A DNA stretch of 64,000 nt from Pleurostoma richardsiae (Eukaryota; Ascomycota; Sordariomycetes; Calosphaeriales; Pleurostomataceae), in assembly GCA_030052745.1 (NCBI GenBank), contig JANBVO010000010.1, positions 372,001 to 436,000 of the forward strand, given 5' to 3'. Below, in pieces: positions 9,773 to 23,400 of the stretch (position 1 is its first letter; each line of letters opens with the position of its first letter). A program made the translations under genes and the position numbers. Under the pieces are notes generated by a model. It saw only the letters and a program-made list of their open reading frames with translations, did no database searches and was not told the origin of the DNA.

Positions 9773-12700
9773 GGTTGTCGTGGATGTTGGTATGAGTGTT
9801 GTCTGCTTGGTGTTCTCGGCTGTGACTCTTTTGCACAGGATCTCCAAAAGTGACTTGGGGTTCGAAGACACGATGCTGCGGCAGAGACAGATTGGATTGG
9901 CCTATAACAGCACAGGCATGATGGAGTGCGCCGAGGCCGCTCTCTGTGTGTGTGAGGGATAGGTGGGAGGGTGTGCAGAGAACAATGGCAGCAAGCACAG
10001 CAGAAGGGTATCTTGCTTTGATGTCGAGGGTAATTAGGCAAATGCCGAAGAAAGGACGAGATGGATGGGATGGATGGATTAGTTGGGATGGAGGGAAGAG
10101 TGACTCCTGCTGTCGTGGAACACACGGAAGGAACTTGCAGCAGCAACACGAAGACACACAGCACACACACTGCACGCAAATCTTTTGTATATCTTGGAAA
10201 AGCGAGGGTGAGGTTGCCTGCGTGGGTGCGAGTGTGTGCGTGTACCTTGGTAAAGGGTGTTGCAGTGGGGGACGAGAGTTTGGGGTACGTAGCGACGGTC
10301 AAGGGCCGGCAAGGGGCGGCGGTCACAAGGACACGGCGAGAACGGGATGATGATGGAGCCAAGGTGGGATGGCCTTTGGTTGCAGACGGCCCTGCAGACG
10401 GAACGCTGCCGCGGCACAAGTACCCCTACCGTGCAAGCGTGGAACGCCCTCGCACTGTACCACGTACCCAAAGTAGCTCCTCCAGTTCGACTCGTATCCA
10501 CGTCACGCTCTTTCTGCAGAGCTGAGGTGGCGTCATGCACACCAAAGATGCTGATTTTAGCAGGTCCAGCCACATCCAGCCCCGCATGCCAGCCTCACTA
10601 GCGCAACACAAAGGCACAAAGCTGGACCCTTCATTGCCGTCGACTTTAGCCAGTTGACACTGTGGTGCTACTCCTCCCACCCCAACGTTTCGTTTCTGGC
10701 TGTTGATTGACACGGTCGCGGCCTCGCAAGGGCTCCCTCCAGGCCCACAAGGGTCCTCCGTCTCCTCCTCCTGGGTTTCCACTATCGATGGTGAATGTCG
10801 GCTTCAAACTCTGATTTGCCATCGCCTGCTGCTCTGTCCTGCACCTGTGCTGCAGTGCTGCATTTGGCCTGCAAGCGGTATCGCAGCTGCGAGGGCTGAC
10901 ATCATTGCCGCTTATTACTGCGACATATCTCCTCGGATACATGGGAATGTAAAGTCTGTCCGTCTAGACTCAAACGAGTACTCCAATAGTGTGCATTTAG
11001 ACACCGTGCTAGCAGCCTGTGCTTATCTGGCTCGTAGTGTCGTGTGAGGTGTTGGCACTTGGGGAACACCGAGGCCCTACAGTGACGCCCCCCGAGCGCC
11101 TGAGTAAGGCCGCCTGAAGCATCCGATGGAGGCTATTCTAGTTGTCAAGCTCTGGAAACGTGGCATAACTTCCCTCCTCTTACGTACGGGAGGGCGACAA
11201 CTCACATAAAGGAAAGAGACGGAGACTTGTGAAAGAGAAACAGGAGGCCCGCAAACCAAGGAACGAGCAAGGCTTGACAAAAGACGGTGACAGAAAACAC
11301 CACCGTCCAAACCGTTCCCCGCGATGCAACGAGCAGCACATCTTACGGAAGAAGTCGTGCAGTGCAGCGCAGTGCAGTGCAGCAGCTGTGCCACCCCATT
11401 CTGCCGCGTAAAAGACCGCACAGCCCGCTAAGGTAGCCAGACTGCACTAGAGCCTCCCTCCCGCAGCCGACTGATCTGGGACCAGGAACGAATCGGCCGG
11501 TCCCCGGGCCCTCGTACATCCTTACACCGTCTTGACCGTCCCCTGGTGGCTTCGGGTTGAGATCAAGTGACTGTCTGCCGAGGGAGGGGCTCAGAGTCAA
11601 TGCGGCCCCTGGGATTTACGAGATGGAAACGCCCCAGTCAAAATGACAGCTTCAGGCATATGCCATGGGCGTCCCTTCCAATTGGAATTTCAGGGGTCGT
11701 TCCGGCCTTTTGGCAGACCGAGGCAGACACGATCGTGCTGGGCCTCTGTCGTTGAGGTTGCGAAAGTCGGGAGACTTTTAAGAGTCAAGAGTCATGGCAA
11801 CGCCCGCCAAGTTTCGCCACAAACGTGAGAAGTTGGAGGCTCCGAGTAAGCGATGGTACCGGTACTCCGTCCACTACGCGATAGGCTGGCAGGGCTGAGC
11901 TTGTTTAGGCCGCCTCATGTTGTCAGGTTGCCCTGAGAGACACGAAGAATCTGTCAAATCTCCAGACAGAGCGACCAACGGCATCTCGGTAATTGGGTAT
12001 TTATCCTTCTCAAATCCAATCGATCATATACCGGTACGACCCAGCGCAAGCCACTGAAGAAGCCCAACTCCAGCGTCGGATTCTCGTGGATGCGGCCAAA
12101 GACCCGTCGGGGCTCTTCGCCGATCCGGATGGCGCCTTCAACTACACCCTGCGGGATCCACTAGGACCTGTCGTCTTCTGAGACGAAACCTCTGGCGATA
12201 ACGAACTGATGGTGTTGTTGAAACCTGCACCTCAGATCAGACCAAGAAGAAAGAATCGTCGGCCCGGAGCCCAGGGATCTGAGCAAGGGAGATGATCGGG
12301 CGGGAAAAGCAGCAGAATAGCGGGTTATGGCGTTGTTGCGGCGCTACTTCGCGATAGAGATTTCTTTTCCTCCCGGCCTTGTCCTTCCAACGAACCCACG
12401 CGCGGGCGGCTCCGGATGCGCCTACCGGCATGGCGCGCCGGGGGTAAACCCCCACTTGGCCGCGCATCGTCCACAGACCGCCACGACGCATTATGCGGCG
12501 TCGACACCCTCACCGCACAGTTCTAACCAGTCGAGCTGCAGTTCTCCGAGACTAGAAGGTGAGAAGAGTGTCGGCAGAGAGATGCACACCGATAGCTATC
12601 TGTCAAGTTGACGATATCTGCGACATCTCCACTTGCACCCACGCACACACTCTCACCCACACACCCACACATGCACCAGTGTATGCACTGGAACATTACT

Positions 12701-14080
12701 CTGTCGTCATAACGCTCAAAGACGAAGCTCCCCTTCGACGACGCTGGTTTGAAGAAGTACTCCAGTGAGCAGGCCAAAGAGCGACTGTCGGCGTCACAGC
12801 ATCATAGTATTGCAGCCGCCCACGTCAGCCATCAGCCTCGGCTTCTTATGGCGAACTCACGCTTCGCTGCAGTGGAGTGCACGGTGTTCGGTATGCTGCC
12901 GTCTCTTACTCGCCTCGTCGTGTAAGATTGAAATGGCAACGCAGAAAAGTCCTGTGAGAGACAGAAAGAATCTTCGCAAGCCACTTGGCGCCGTGCGTTG
13001 CGCCAGGGTTCGCAGCATGAGACGCTCTCGTGATGCCCGCTAGTTAGGCGGGTTAGAACCCCCCCTCCCCAACCCCCAAATCTTTACCCGTACTTCTCCC
13101 CGCGGCGGCTACCTCAGATGGGGGCTCTGAACCCCGGAGAGGAGCAGAGAGGCGATCGCCTTCTGCCCCACGATGAGCTTGCATGAGAGCCCTCTGGCTT
13201 CCTCGAGATGCTTCTATCCTGTCAATCCGTCCTGTCTCCGTCCTGTCTCCTCTCACAGCGTCGAGAGCCAACACGTCCTGTCACATGGCCGGTAAGAGAA
13301 GGCCGTTGAACACATGACGCAGCAAGACGTTTTCTGCTGCAGCCACTTCGCCAAACCTGCATCTCAACAAAACGCTGCGTTCGCCTTTCGTCATCTACGG
13401 CATAGTGCCGCCCCTCGCTTCCGGATGGCGCCCGTAGCAAGAGCTCGAGACTCCTCGCGCCCTCCGCGGTCGTGCGGGACAGTGCAGAGGATGCGGAAGG
13501 AGGTCAGGTGCAGGCCTTCCTGAATGGACGCGAGGTGAGGGGGATCGACCTGCGTGGCGGGCTTGCATGATTGTTTGTCCAGTAACTCTGCCCACCGCCT
13601 TTTTGGCGAAGGCATCTTCTGGCGTGGCTGCGTGGGTACATGCGGCATGTACTGGACCACTGTAGATCGGGTGAGTCAGCAGCCCGTCCTGGGGCTCCCG
13701 CATTGGCCGCTGGGTGATCAGCAGCATTGCGCCGGCCTCGCGACTGCACGTGATGCTGCACATGCCCTCGAAACGTGCGTTTCTTCTGTCCAAGGGAGTG
13801 AAGTGAAGGTGAAGTAAAGGTGAAGATATGTATGTCACCCGTGTCTATGCAACGGACATCTGCGAGCCATGGATAACCTACTCGCTGCAGCAGGAACTAC
13901 GGCACGGCGCTGAAAGTATGAGGGCCTGTGGAGATCAAGGGGATCGGGTAGTTGGATCTGAATTATGAGTAAGACCAGGTTCAGGGTAGGCAATCTGTCT
14001 ATGGCATGAGCGCTATCTACATATAGTATCTAATATCATATTACCCGAATCTAATCTTCGCAGCCTCTCGACTCGATTCC
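9773..14080. other. 4.3-kb gene desert with simple-sequence tracts
   Basis: No supported gene on either strand. Simple-sequence patches are seen at 10060-10085 (GATG-rich), 10150-10175 and 12640-12680 (CA-rich), and 11355-11385 (iterated GTGCA). A 62-codon frame at 11993-12181 is too short to call. Base composition falls from the GC-rich upstream gene to a mixed, patchy state. The left end must hold the promoter of the 9772 gene. Confidence 0.55.
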
Positions 14081-15493
14081 TTACCTTGCCTCGGCGAACT
14101 TCATCCATAGAGGATCATTACTCAGCCTGTGCAAGAATTCGCCCTCCGTTCCAACCAGGAGCTCAATGCCGCCGTCCGGCAGCGTAGGCAAAATAACCTG
14201 GCAGCCGGGAAGAATGCCGTTATTAGGGCAACGCACGGCCTCGATCCTGCCTCCCAACATAGGGCCCCATTCGACATCATACAGCTCGAAAGTAGCCCAT
14301 GAGGTGAGCACACAGTTCTTTCCGAGCAGATCGAAGAATGCCGTTGGGACAAGCCGGTTGACGTCCTCGAGCTGGTCCACAAGCGCCACCACGTCGTCGG
14401 TGAATTGGTTGTTCAGGCGCAGCAGCATCTCCTTGCGGACTGCGACAGCGAGATCGGCTAGGCTGTGGGTACCCAGAATCTGGCGGACCGGCGCCGACAC
14501 GGATACGTACTCGAGCCAGCAGCCTAGAGTATTCGGATGCACTGGTGGATCGGTACGCTGGCGGCCGTCGACAGCAATGTTGAAGACGGAGACCGGGTCG
14601 TCCCCGTCGTCGAGGCTCTCGATAGGCGACTGGATTGCTACGGTGGTACGCCACACCAGAGCTGAGAAGGCATCATGGGAAGAGATCCATGCTTGATCTG
14701 TCGGCTTTGTCGCGTTGGTGGGAGACGCCTCTGCCTTAAGAACCGCAAGGGAGGCTGGGGAGAAGTAGAAGACCTGTCCGCGGTGGGTCGTGCTCAGCAT
14801 CTGGGGAGGTGGGCCGACAGGGGTGAAGGGCAGGACTGTGTATTCAGGGTGGTCCTCGACACGCCCCTTGTTCCCTCCGGAGGGCTTCATCACGCGCTCC
14901 CTGTCGGCGACCATGGCATCGTCGATTACGAAGGGTTTCGTAATTTCAAGGCCTTGCCTGCGGCGGCATTCCTCCGCCCAGACCTTGGTCCAGGTGAGGT
15001 ACGTGTTGCCGTCGCCAACCATGTGCAAGACACACCATGTGAGAAGCACTCCGCCCCGGATGAAGTTGGCCTGTGCCAGAGAGATGGGCACACGCTGCCC
15101 TGGCAGAGGCCAGATACCGCAGCGAAGCAACTTGTCACCGTCGAATGCCGAAACTGCGAAGTGCTTGGCCTTCAGCTCTGCATACGTGAATGGGTACGCT
15201 CCAGGTTCCCGCAAATCCTTGACGAGCACGTCTCCAAACTCTCCGTCGGGGAGTTTCTGCACCTTGAGCACACCGGCCTGCTTTGCGTCGGGGTCCGGCA
15301 CGGCCTCACACGCCATGATAGCAATCCGCCGGCATGTGGTTTCGTAGCCATCCCTGAGAACTTTGGCGACCTCATCAATAACGTAGTCATCTGTTAGCCG
15401 CATGGGGAACACATAGCGGAGGTAACCCCTGGGTCCGACACGCTCCAAAGCAGTCAGCTCCGGGACGTCACTGACAGTTTGCAGGGAACCCAT
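14081..15493 (-). CDS. BAHD-like O-acyltransferase (transferase family)
   Basis: Intronless, 470 aa. The catalytic HxxxDG motif is present as HMVGDG at about 157-162, and a DFGWG-like structural motif appears as DVEWG at about 406-410, followed by GRIEAVRCP; both positions are normal for the superfamily. These enzymes move an acyl group from acyl-CoA to an alcohol or amine; fungal members include trichothecene 3-O-acetyltransferase-type and ester-forming enzymes of specialised metabolism. Substrate cannot be told from sequence. The frame extends to a TTG at 15505, so the ATG at 15493 (MGSLQT) is chosen. A receptor and a P450 follow downstream in the window, which suggests a tailoring role (inference). 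No signal peptide, so cytosolic. Confidence 0.9.
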   Translation of the reverse strand: MGSLQTVSDVPELTALERVGPRGYLRYVFPMRLTDDYVIDEVAKVLRDGYETTCRRIAIMACEAVPDPDAKQAGVLKVQKLPDGEFGDVLVKDLREPGAYPFTYAELKAKHFAVSAFDGDKLLRCGIWPLPGQRVPISLAQANFIRGGVLLTWCVLHMVGDGNTYLTWTKVWAEECRRRQGLEITKPFVIDDAMVADRERVMKPSGGNKGRVEDHPEYTVLPFTPVGPPPQMLSTTHRGQVFYFSPASLAVLKAEASPTNATKPTDQAWISSHDAFSALVWRTTVAIQSPIESLDDGDDPVSVFNIAVDGRQRTDPPVHPNTLGCWLEYVSVSAPVRQILGTHSLADLAVAVRKEMLLRLNNQFTDDVVALVDQLEDVNRLVPTAFFDLLGKNCVLTSWATFELYDVEWGPMLGGRIEAVRCPNNGILPGCQVILPTLPDGGIELLVGTEGEFLHRLSNDPLWMKFAEAR

Positions 15494-16474
15494 TTTGGTC
15501 GTCAAAGGATCCGGGGGCGGTGGGGAAGAGGGTAAGGGGGGTGTTGCAAAGGATCAAAGAAGCCGTGCTTCCAGGATATGTTGCGAACAAACCGGGGCTG
15601 CTATCGCTGTATTTATGTGCCGAATACCGCGTCGACAACCAATCCTTCGCCCTCCCCCTCCACACAATTTCCCGACTAATGTGGCCTGTCAGTGCAGTGA
15701 GGATGGGGGGCCTCATTCTCATCCGACTGCAATATCGGTATCCGTTGGACGCCGAGGCTGGTCATCGCGTCCCTTGGGGCGTACTGACGACCCCGACAAG
15801 CGGTACTAGTTTGCGTAATTAAGGTGACCTGAAACCACTCGAATCCTTCAGCGCAACGGTCCGCACTCTCGATGTGGGTCCCGATAACTCGGGTCAGTTG
15901 GTTTGTGCTGAGGGTTAATCTGTGGATCTTGGATATCGTTCATCTGTCTCTGGCTGATCAACATCCTTGGTTGCAGAATCCAGAGACTCGGGAAGGGTTC
16001 AAAGCGTTCTTGGTTGGCATCCCGGCCGGAGTTGACAAGGTTCTCCTGAATTGCGTGGTCAACCTCATTTCCCACCCGTTGCAAGGCACGATATGCGATG
16101 CTAGTATGCAAAAGTCTCCTGTCCTTGTCAGCCACTCGCAGGACCCAGTTCGGCCATACAAGTAGAGAATGGGTCAATCCCTAAAATGGTATTAGCGCGA
16201 TATTCTATCTGTCTGTGAAAGGAAGACACCCCTAGTCAAACCGGAGCCGACCTTCGTAGGATCCGGATCCTGTCCCTATAGAGTAATCCCATTCAAGAGG
16301 TGATCATCAGTCTCAGGAACCCGACTATGGCGTCTTCTCTCATGGCACTCTAACAGCCATACTCCGTACTTCCGGTTAGATCTTTGGGATTAGTTCTTCT
16401 CCTTCCTCCTCCTCATTCAGTCTACGGATGACTGTCTCTACTTTTCGTGTCGACTTCCCGGATCTCCATGGACC
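15494..16474. other. divergent promoter region between acyltransferase and receptor genes
   Basis: The acyltransferase is read leftward and the receptor gene rightward from this 980-bp gap, so it can serve as a shared promoter. No gene is seen inside; the short frames lack codon bias. Confidence 0.6.
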
Positions 16475-17877
16475 ATGGACCCGTTCATCGTAGCCATCTT
16501 CGGCCCGCCTCCTGCAGGTCTCGACCTCAGCGAGAACACGGCCTCCCAGGACAAAGGAGCTGTTATCTCTATGTTCATTCTGGCTGCAATATTTGTCGCT
16601 CTGCGATTTGCCGCTAGAATTGTCCAACGTAGCACTCCCCATTGGGACGACTGGGTGATCGTTTTGGCTCTGGTATAGCCTGCCTATGACTCGAGTTGCC
16701 GACCTTCAAGCAACGGTTACTGACGATTCGTGCGTCATGAGCAGGTTTTCGTGGGTGGGACGTCGGGCATGGGCATTGCTGGTAAGTTATGGGAACTCCC
16801 TGCTGCAAACGCAGCTTGCTGACGGTCACAAGGTGGCGTCTATGGTGCTGGAAGACACGTCTGGGCGATTACGCTGGCCGACTTGGAGGAGGTCTTCAAG
16901 GTGAAAAAGGAGCATCCAGCGTTTCGGGCGGGATGCAGCTGACAGCAATATATAGATTCTTTTCGCCTACACTTTCCTTTATGCCGCCTCCTGTGCCACA
17001 ACCAAGATATCCATCCTCCTCTTCTACCAGCGCATCTTCACGACGCAAGACAAATTTTTTCGAATGCTCGTCGCCTTTGGTTACTTCCTCTCCTTCTCAT
17101 ACCCGGTTGTTATCTGGGTGACCATGGGTACCGCCTGCAAACCAGTGTCCCATTTCTGGACTCAGTTTGGCGGCACCGCGGGAACTTGTATCGACACCAA
17201 CAAGTTCTTCCTAGCCCTTGGCATCGTCAATATGATCACTGACTTCTACATCTTGCTCATACCGATCCCGCAAATCCTGAAGTTGCAGATGTCAACAAAG
17301 AAGAAGTTAGGCGTCACGGGTATTATGATGCTGGGTAGCTTGTAGGAGCTCCGTTATACCCTCGAAGTGGCGAGAGTGTCACTAACCAGTCGACAGTGTC
17401 TGCTCTGCCAGTGCTGTACGCATCTACTACTTGACCAGGCTCATTGACTCCATCGACGTGACTTCAGCTATGGGTCCGCTCTTCATCTGGTCCGACCTCG
17501 AGCCGTCCATCGCCATCGTGTCCGCGTGCCTCCCGCACCTGGCACCGCTCCGCCACATCGTCCACAGCAAGATTTCGTCCACGTTCAGGAGCAATGGAGG
17601 AAGTGGGCCCACGTCTGGGAGCGTGCCGTGGAGGGACGGCGGCGCGTCGAGTGCAAAGGGGCCCATGTTCACATATGGCGGATCAAGGTACTTTGGCGGA
17701 GACAAGCTGAAGCTAGTGGACGCCGACGACGAGATTGGACTGACTAACCGTGTGACGGCGGGATCGGTCCTGGGCAAGACATCCTCCACCGGGTCCAACT
17801 CTGCGGAGAACGTCAACAGTCACTCCATCGTTGTACAGTCCAGCTTTGTGCAGACGACGAGCACGAGGCCTGAGTAG
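16475..17877 (+). CDS. PTH11-like seven-helix membrane protein (fungal rhodopsin-like domain), five exons
   Basis: Spliced model: 16475-16672, 16745-16781, 16833-16900, 16956-17341, 17397-17877; 389 aa. All phases agree. Seven hydrophobic segments can be followed: near residues 28-47, 58-80, 100-125, 145-165, 185-210, 220-245 and 255-280. Typical family elements are RFAARI at the end of helix 1, WDDW before helix 2, GAGRHVW in the second loop, TTKISILLFYQRIF in helix 3 and SDLEPSIAIVSACLP in helix 7. The C-terminal tail is Ser/Gly-rich and cytosolic. This is the SAT4/PTH11-type family without an N-terminal CFEM domain. PTH11 itself is a surface-sensing receptor in rice blast; the ligand here is unknown. 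The second intron ends in the rarer AAG acceptor. Confidence 0.86.
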
Positions 17878-18402
17878 CTGTCTCGAGCCAAGAGCCTCCT
17901 ATCACTAGATGAATGTAGAACTCCTGGGAATCAGCCCAATGCCTGCGTCACTGGCCGGCTCAAGCAGCCGTCGGATCCCGAATTTTCTCGTTTAGTTTCA
18001 TCCAGCGTAGCAATTCCTGTACAATATAAATGTTAAATCATAGACGAAGACAAGAGACGTTGTGACGGGATTCGTTGCCTCTGGGACCAACTATCAACAT
18101 ATTAGACAGTGATGGGGTTGCCCACCATTATGATTCCCGAGACGCTGGCAGGCCTGGCAGGTAACGTTTTTGCACGGACCAGAATGGCTCTTCAGCATCC
18201 TCTCGTTATCGCCAACCAATCCCGCCAGAGGTATTTCCGGGATGCTACCCAAGTAGAAACTAATGTAACCCCCTGCGTCTCGCGCAACCGCCCCCGGACA
18301 GCATCCACCCTCTCCACTCCCCGCCAGTCCTCCCGACTCCTCCGTACCCACATCATCATCCACTAGGATGAGAAGCGAGTTCGGGGAGATGGGCGACTCC
18401 TC

Positions 18403-18408
18403 TATAAG
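18403..18408 (+). promoter_or_regulatory. possible TATA element of the P450 gene
   Basis: TATAAG lies about 140 bp upstream of the P450 start codon in the right orientation. This is position and resemblance only. Confidence 0.3.
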
Positions 18409-18544
18409 ATCCAGGCGGTGCCCAGTGCTGCCTGCAGTTGAGTTCTGGGCACCCGCCTCTGGACTCAGTATACGACTTCGATACCGGCTGAGCGTTCCCA
18501 GTTGAGTCTCTGAAGGGCTATAACTTTAAGGAGTTCTCCTCGAC

Positions 18545-20439
18545 ATGTCGGAGTTCGAAAGCGTCAAGCCGCGCGATGCGTTGCATCTCATTGGCGTAGC
18601 CCTGCCTCCAGCCATTTTCCTTTGGATCCTTGGAACAGCGGTGTATCGCCGTTACTTCCACCCTCTCTCGAAGGTCCCAGGCCCATTCCTAGGATCTTTG
18701 TCAGAGTTGTACTATTTCTACTGGCAATACATCAAGAATGGAAGCCTCTATCTCCAATTCGAGCGGTTGACAAAGGAGTATGGTAGGTGCCTCAAAGTCC
18801 CCGTAATAAGACCTCCAGGCGCTCTAGCCGCTGTACCCGGTTGCATAATTGCACGGCCGACCACCCTCTTGACCCTCTCACGCCCTGTCACGATACGCTG
18901 CACATCAGAGAATATGAGAATTTCGGATATTGATGCTCACTGCAGGTCCGGTTATCCGTATTGGGCCCAACGAGGTGGTCCTGACAGACCCGGAGAACTA
19001 CGACAAAATCTACACGGCCCATACAAAGTTCTACAAGGACCCTAACATGTATGCCAGGGGAGGAGGGCCCACGGGAATTTTCTCCACCATCCCGAATGAC
19101 GCCCACCGAAAATACCGTGCCATCCTGAATCCGTTCTTCTCCCGTCGCGCTATGCTGGATGAGGAGGAGCTCGTTCAGCAGAAGGCGCTCAAACTCTGCC
19201 GTGACATTGAGAAGCACCGGCGAGAGCGTGTGCCCACCAACGTTCACGACGGGTTCCGAGCCATATCCATGGATGTGATCACTGAATACGCCTTTGGACC
19301 TGACAACGGCTGGGATTTCCTCGAGAGCGAAGACTACGGAAGCTGGTATGGCGAATTGACACGGATGATATCGCAGATGATTTACCTGTTTCGTCTCATC
19401 CCCCCTCTGGCTAAGATGAGAGAATTGCCGCATTGGCTTGCGGTGAGGCTGAACCCCGTCATGAAGGGATACATAGGGACTACTGCGGTAAGGTGGCATT
19501 GCTTTGCTTCGTAGGGTTTCGGGGTGTGTTTATGGGTGTGTGGACTAACTGCAAGCAGCAAGCCACAAAAGTTGTTGAAGCAACAGTCCGCGACATCGAT
19601 GCGGGAGTCAAACCAAAGCAAAATACCATTTTCCACACCATTCTCAGCCCGGAAAATCCACACGGCCGCGTGTCAGTCCAGCACATGGTGGATGAGGCCT
19701 GGGTTATAACTGCCGCTGCGGCCGAGACGACGGGCAACGCCCTGACGGTGATCGCATTCCGAGTCGTTAATGATCCAGTGGTCTACGCGAAGTTGCACGC
19801 AGAATTAAAAGAGGCTTTCCCAGATCCCGATAATATGCCTTATCTCGAGCTGGAAAAGCTGCCTTACTTGACCGCTGTCATCAAGGAGGGGCTCCGGTCA
19901 GTGCATTCTCCATCAGCTAGAATCCTATTTGGCTGACTAGAGCTGGAACGCTAGCCTCTCGTATGGTATTGTCCACCATCTTCCGCGTGTCGTTCCCGAG
20001 GGTGGCGCTACCTTCAACGGCTATTTTCTCCCAGAGGGAGTGAGTATTTGGCAATTACCCCGGAATTCAATGTATCCCGAGCTAAGACTTAATCCCCGCT
20101 CAGACTGTGGTAGGCATGTCAAACTGGACCATGCATCGCCTTCCTGCCGTATTTCCAGACCCTGATAAGTTCGACCCGGAACGCTGGCTTGACCCAGACA
20201 AAGCACGCCACCTCGATAAGTACTTGACTATCTTCAGCCGAGGCAATCGCATGTGTATCGGAAGGTACTTGGCATGGAGCGAGTTGTACGTGACTGTGGG
20301 ACAGCTCTTCCGCAGGTTCGATGATCTGCGGTCATACGAGACCAGGGCAGAGGATATGGTGTACGAAGACTATTTCGCACCTTTCCACCCTGTCGATGCA
20401 AAGCCGCTAAAGCTCGTCGGCCCCGAATTCTTTGAATAG
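18545..20439 (+). CDS. microsomal cytochrome P450 monooxygenase, five exons
   Basis: Spliced model: 18545-18782, 18946-19487, 19559-19896, 19955-20039, 20104-20439; 512 aa, normal for the superfamily. An N-terminal membrane anchor (about 15-35) is followed by the hinge KVPGPFLG. The I-helix reads AAAAETTG near 312-319, ExxR is EGLR ending at 373 (its last codon is split by an intron), PERW is at 426-429, and the heme loop is FSRGNRMCIG with Cys452. The layout resembles fungal CYP58-type, trichodiene-oxygenase-like enzymes, but that assignment is tentative. It would act at the endoplasmic reticulum with a P450 reductase. It lies about 670 bp from the receptor gene on the same strand and 3 kb from the acyltransferase. 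All motifs are intact, so it is likely functional. Confidence 0.92.
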
Positions 20440-23400
20440 GAGTAGAGGAGATACAGAACCTGAGAATAGCTTATGGAGCGGTAGAAGAACTGAGGAGCAG
20501 AGAGGGTGAGCTCTAGACCCTTCACGTACTCTATAGGTATTAATTGAGAAGCTGCTTGGATTTTATCTTAGCACATCAGTATGAAGTCTACTCACCCACA
20601 CTCCCTTTATCCTATCGACATGCCGGCAAGCGTCTTAGTGACAGCTTCCAACATCACAAAGCAGAGAGCATGCCGGATTAAGATTGGGAAGACGCGAACG
20701 AATTTGTCAGACAAACATCTCTGCATACATCTAGCAAATCATACCCAATGACAGACAGGATATTGCAACCGGCCGGCGCTTAATGGGCAATGTTCAGCTG
20801 CTGCAAATATGGAACAGATGAGAGAACTGGGCTGAACGTGGTCGTGGAGATTTGGCTGATTCCTATTACCTATATATTGCATCGGTGTTCAAAGGATTTC
20901 CTCACTCTCTGTTCAGAGTTTGATAGAAGATCCGCAAAATTGACACTCTCCAAGATTGCTGAACCTAGATCAAGCCAGAGCCCAGAGACGGTTGTTGTAC
21001 TCTTTCTGATGCTAATGGTCTCAGGCCCAATTAACCAATAATGTTTCGCACCAAGGTTCACCACCGCTATGCTGAATGGCCAGACGCTTCTGAGACCGAA
21101 TGTTGATAACGGGAGTTATCCACAGATCGAGCCTGTCACCATCGAAAGGTTTCTTACGGAGCACGATCTATCTGACGCAGTCCCCGGACAGTTTTGCCTA
21201 AGTGGGTGTGGACAGTCCACGCATGGCCTTGAAAAGAGAAAGGGTTGGGCTCGAGAAGAGCTGAGTAGCGGTAATCAAGTTTTGTCAGGCCCTTAGCTGA
21301 AGGCTCCTTGGCTATCAAAGTTCAGAGATGATGGGTCGGGAGATGTCCCTTCCCCACGTTATTGCGTATAGGTGCCTAGGGTGTAATGCATCTACGTCGA
21401 TTCGATAGGATTCACATCCGCACCCTGCTGAGGGACATGCCTTTGGTAGATCTTGCGCGGTAGAATATTTCGTACTACCGTCGCTTTCTCGTCTGAGACA
21501 TTCCTTCACCGCTATTCGGCAACGGCGGATGCAAGGATGCCCCCAACACCGGAGAAGACTAGCCCCACGCATTGTTATGACCCCTTGCACTCCGAGAGCC
21601 GGGATAGCCTCGGCTCGAGCCTCGCGCTTCGCCATCGTTATGAGGAAGAGTAGAGACACCACAAAAGCGGATAACATCCCTACCCGGTTATCAAAGGTCA
21701 ATGGTCTCCTGAACGACGTCGGTTGTTGAGGTTGGCCCAATAAGGCGAGCGGCGAGAGTTGTACTGTCGTTGCATAGACCCAGCAGTTTATGATGTTGTG
21801 TATATACCTGCGACGCCAAATTGACACAATTTCCTCTGCTCCTAGTCTCCTTTGAAAGAAACGACGACCGTCCCAAGCAGGAAGTGCTGACTTGCTCTTT
21901 TCCCGTTTACCGTCACTTTTGCCTGTCCTTTGCTTACCGCCTTGCCTCTACGTCCCCGCGTTCGATCTACACCGTCCATCTCGTGTCATGCAGCTAAGCA
22001 TCCTCGAGAACGCAGAGCCCATGGAGATATGGAAGCGAACGGACCAATAATCTATGTCTTCGGGACCGTGACAACCTCTCCAAGGACCGGGCTCCTGTCC
22101 TCGTGACACGTTTCGCTGCAGTCGGCAATGCTTCCTCACGCATGTCGACTGCGACGCGGCACACAAGGGAGCCAGCGTGCGACTCGCTCAGGTTATCATT
22201 TGTCCTCTTCTCTCCTCCAAGTCTGGAGGTGTTGCTTTTTGATAGAAATGACGCTGCGTCCCGTCTGCGATCGGTACCTGGCAGAGAGGCGTCTCCGCGA
22301 GGAAGCCATCCGACGGCGCAGCTCGTCTCTGGGGTGCGCGCCAGATCTCGCAAGGGCCATCTTCGTTCTTTGACACACCTGGGCTTTCGGTTACTTCGAA
22401 AGTAGCCCTGGGACCTAGCTTGGAATCCCTGCTACTAATCACGGGCTCGCATGTCTTGGCCTTGCCGGGAGAGCTACATATACTGTGCAGGAGTCACCAC
22501 AGATCATGAGCAAGCAAAGTGTGTCCTCGTGCACTCCATAAGGAAATCTCCTCTTGGGAGCAGCAACTCCATTACGAATGGTCTATCTCAATGGTGAGCC
22601 GATCGGTTGCCAGCAATTGTCCCCCTTCTGCTCTTCCCTCCAGCAACATAGGTTGATAGTGCCTCCCCCGGCCGTGATCCGCCTAGTTCCCCTTACGGAA
22701 TAGTCAAAGCATACACTTTGGAGTAAGTCATAGCTCCAGAACCCAAGGGTACGGAGGGCTGGTCTTGTCCTTTTGAGCTTGCCTTTCAGCTCCGACTTGT
22801 AGAAGACAAACAAGCCGACGGACTGGCTTGGGATTTGTGTGCGATTATGTCACTGCTAGGTGTTGATGACACTGGCTTTTGCTATTCTTCAGCCACATCG
22901 CTGGCTATTTCCAAGGTGAGACTCATCCCCGGATGTGGGTAGTACCGGCTACCCAAAAAGAGAGCGCTCCTGAGAGCCTCGGGACGACACCTTCGCCCTA
23001 AACCATGGGAGCTGAAATTACGCCTGCATGTTCGGCTGCAAAATAGCCATCCAGCCTCACTTCCCTGTCTGCCTCTTCAGCGAATCAGGACTAGGCTGTC
23101 CCCTGTTTCGGGGAACTGCGCTGACGCTTGAGATTGGGGTGGCGTGAGGCTGGACTGGCTGAGGCGAAAAGCGCAATGCGATCGATGCGGAATTTTATCT
23201 TAATACCCCCTGATATGGGAGTGGAATGACGGTGGAAGGTCCCACATCATCTTTTCGGTGACTGTGGCGGAGCGCAACCGCGTTCAAGTCTCACCTTGGA
23301 AAGTCCTCGGCACCGAGCTTCGAAAACAAGAGCCATTTCGCGATGCCGCCCGACCAATCAGGACACGACAAGGTGAGTAGTCAGCAGAGCTTGGCCCCTG

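Noticed and set aside
11355-11385. iterated GTGCA tract, considered as a CRISPR-like or satellite array
   Set aside because: Only a few imperfect 5-bp units with no spacers; a simple-sequence patch in a eukaryote.
11993-12181. 62-codon frame with YRYDPAQATEEAQLQRRIL
   Set aside because: Fairly regular composition but short, isolated and without known motif or splice partners.
21315-21827. 170-codon minus-strand frame with one hydrophobic run
   Set aside because: No family, poor codon bias, in a decayed region; chance frame more likely.
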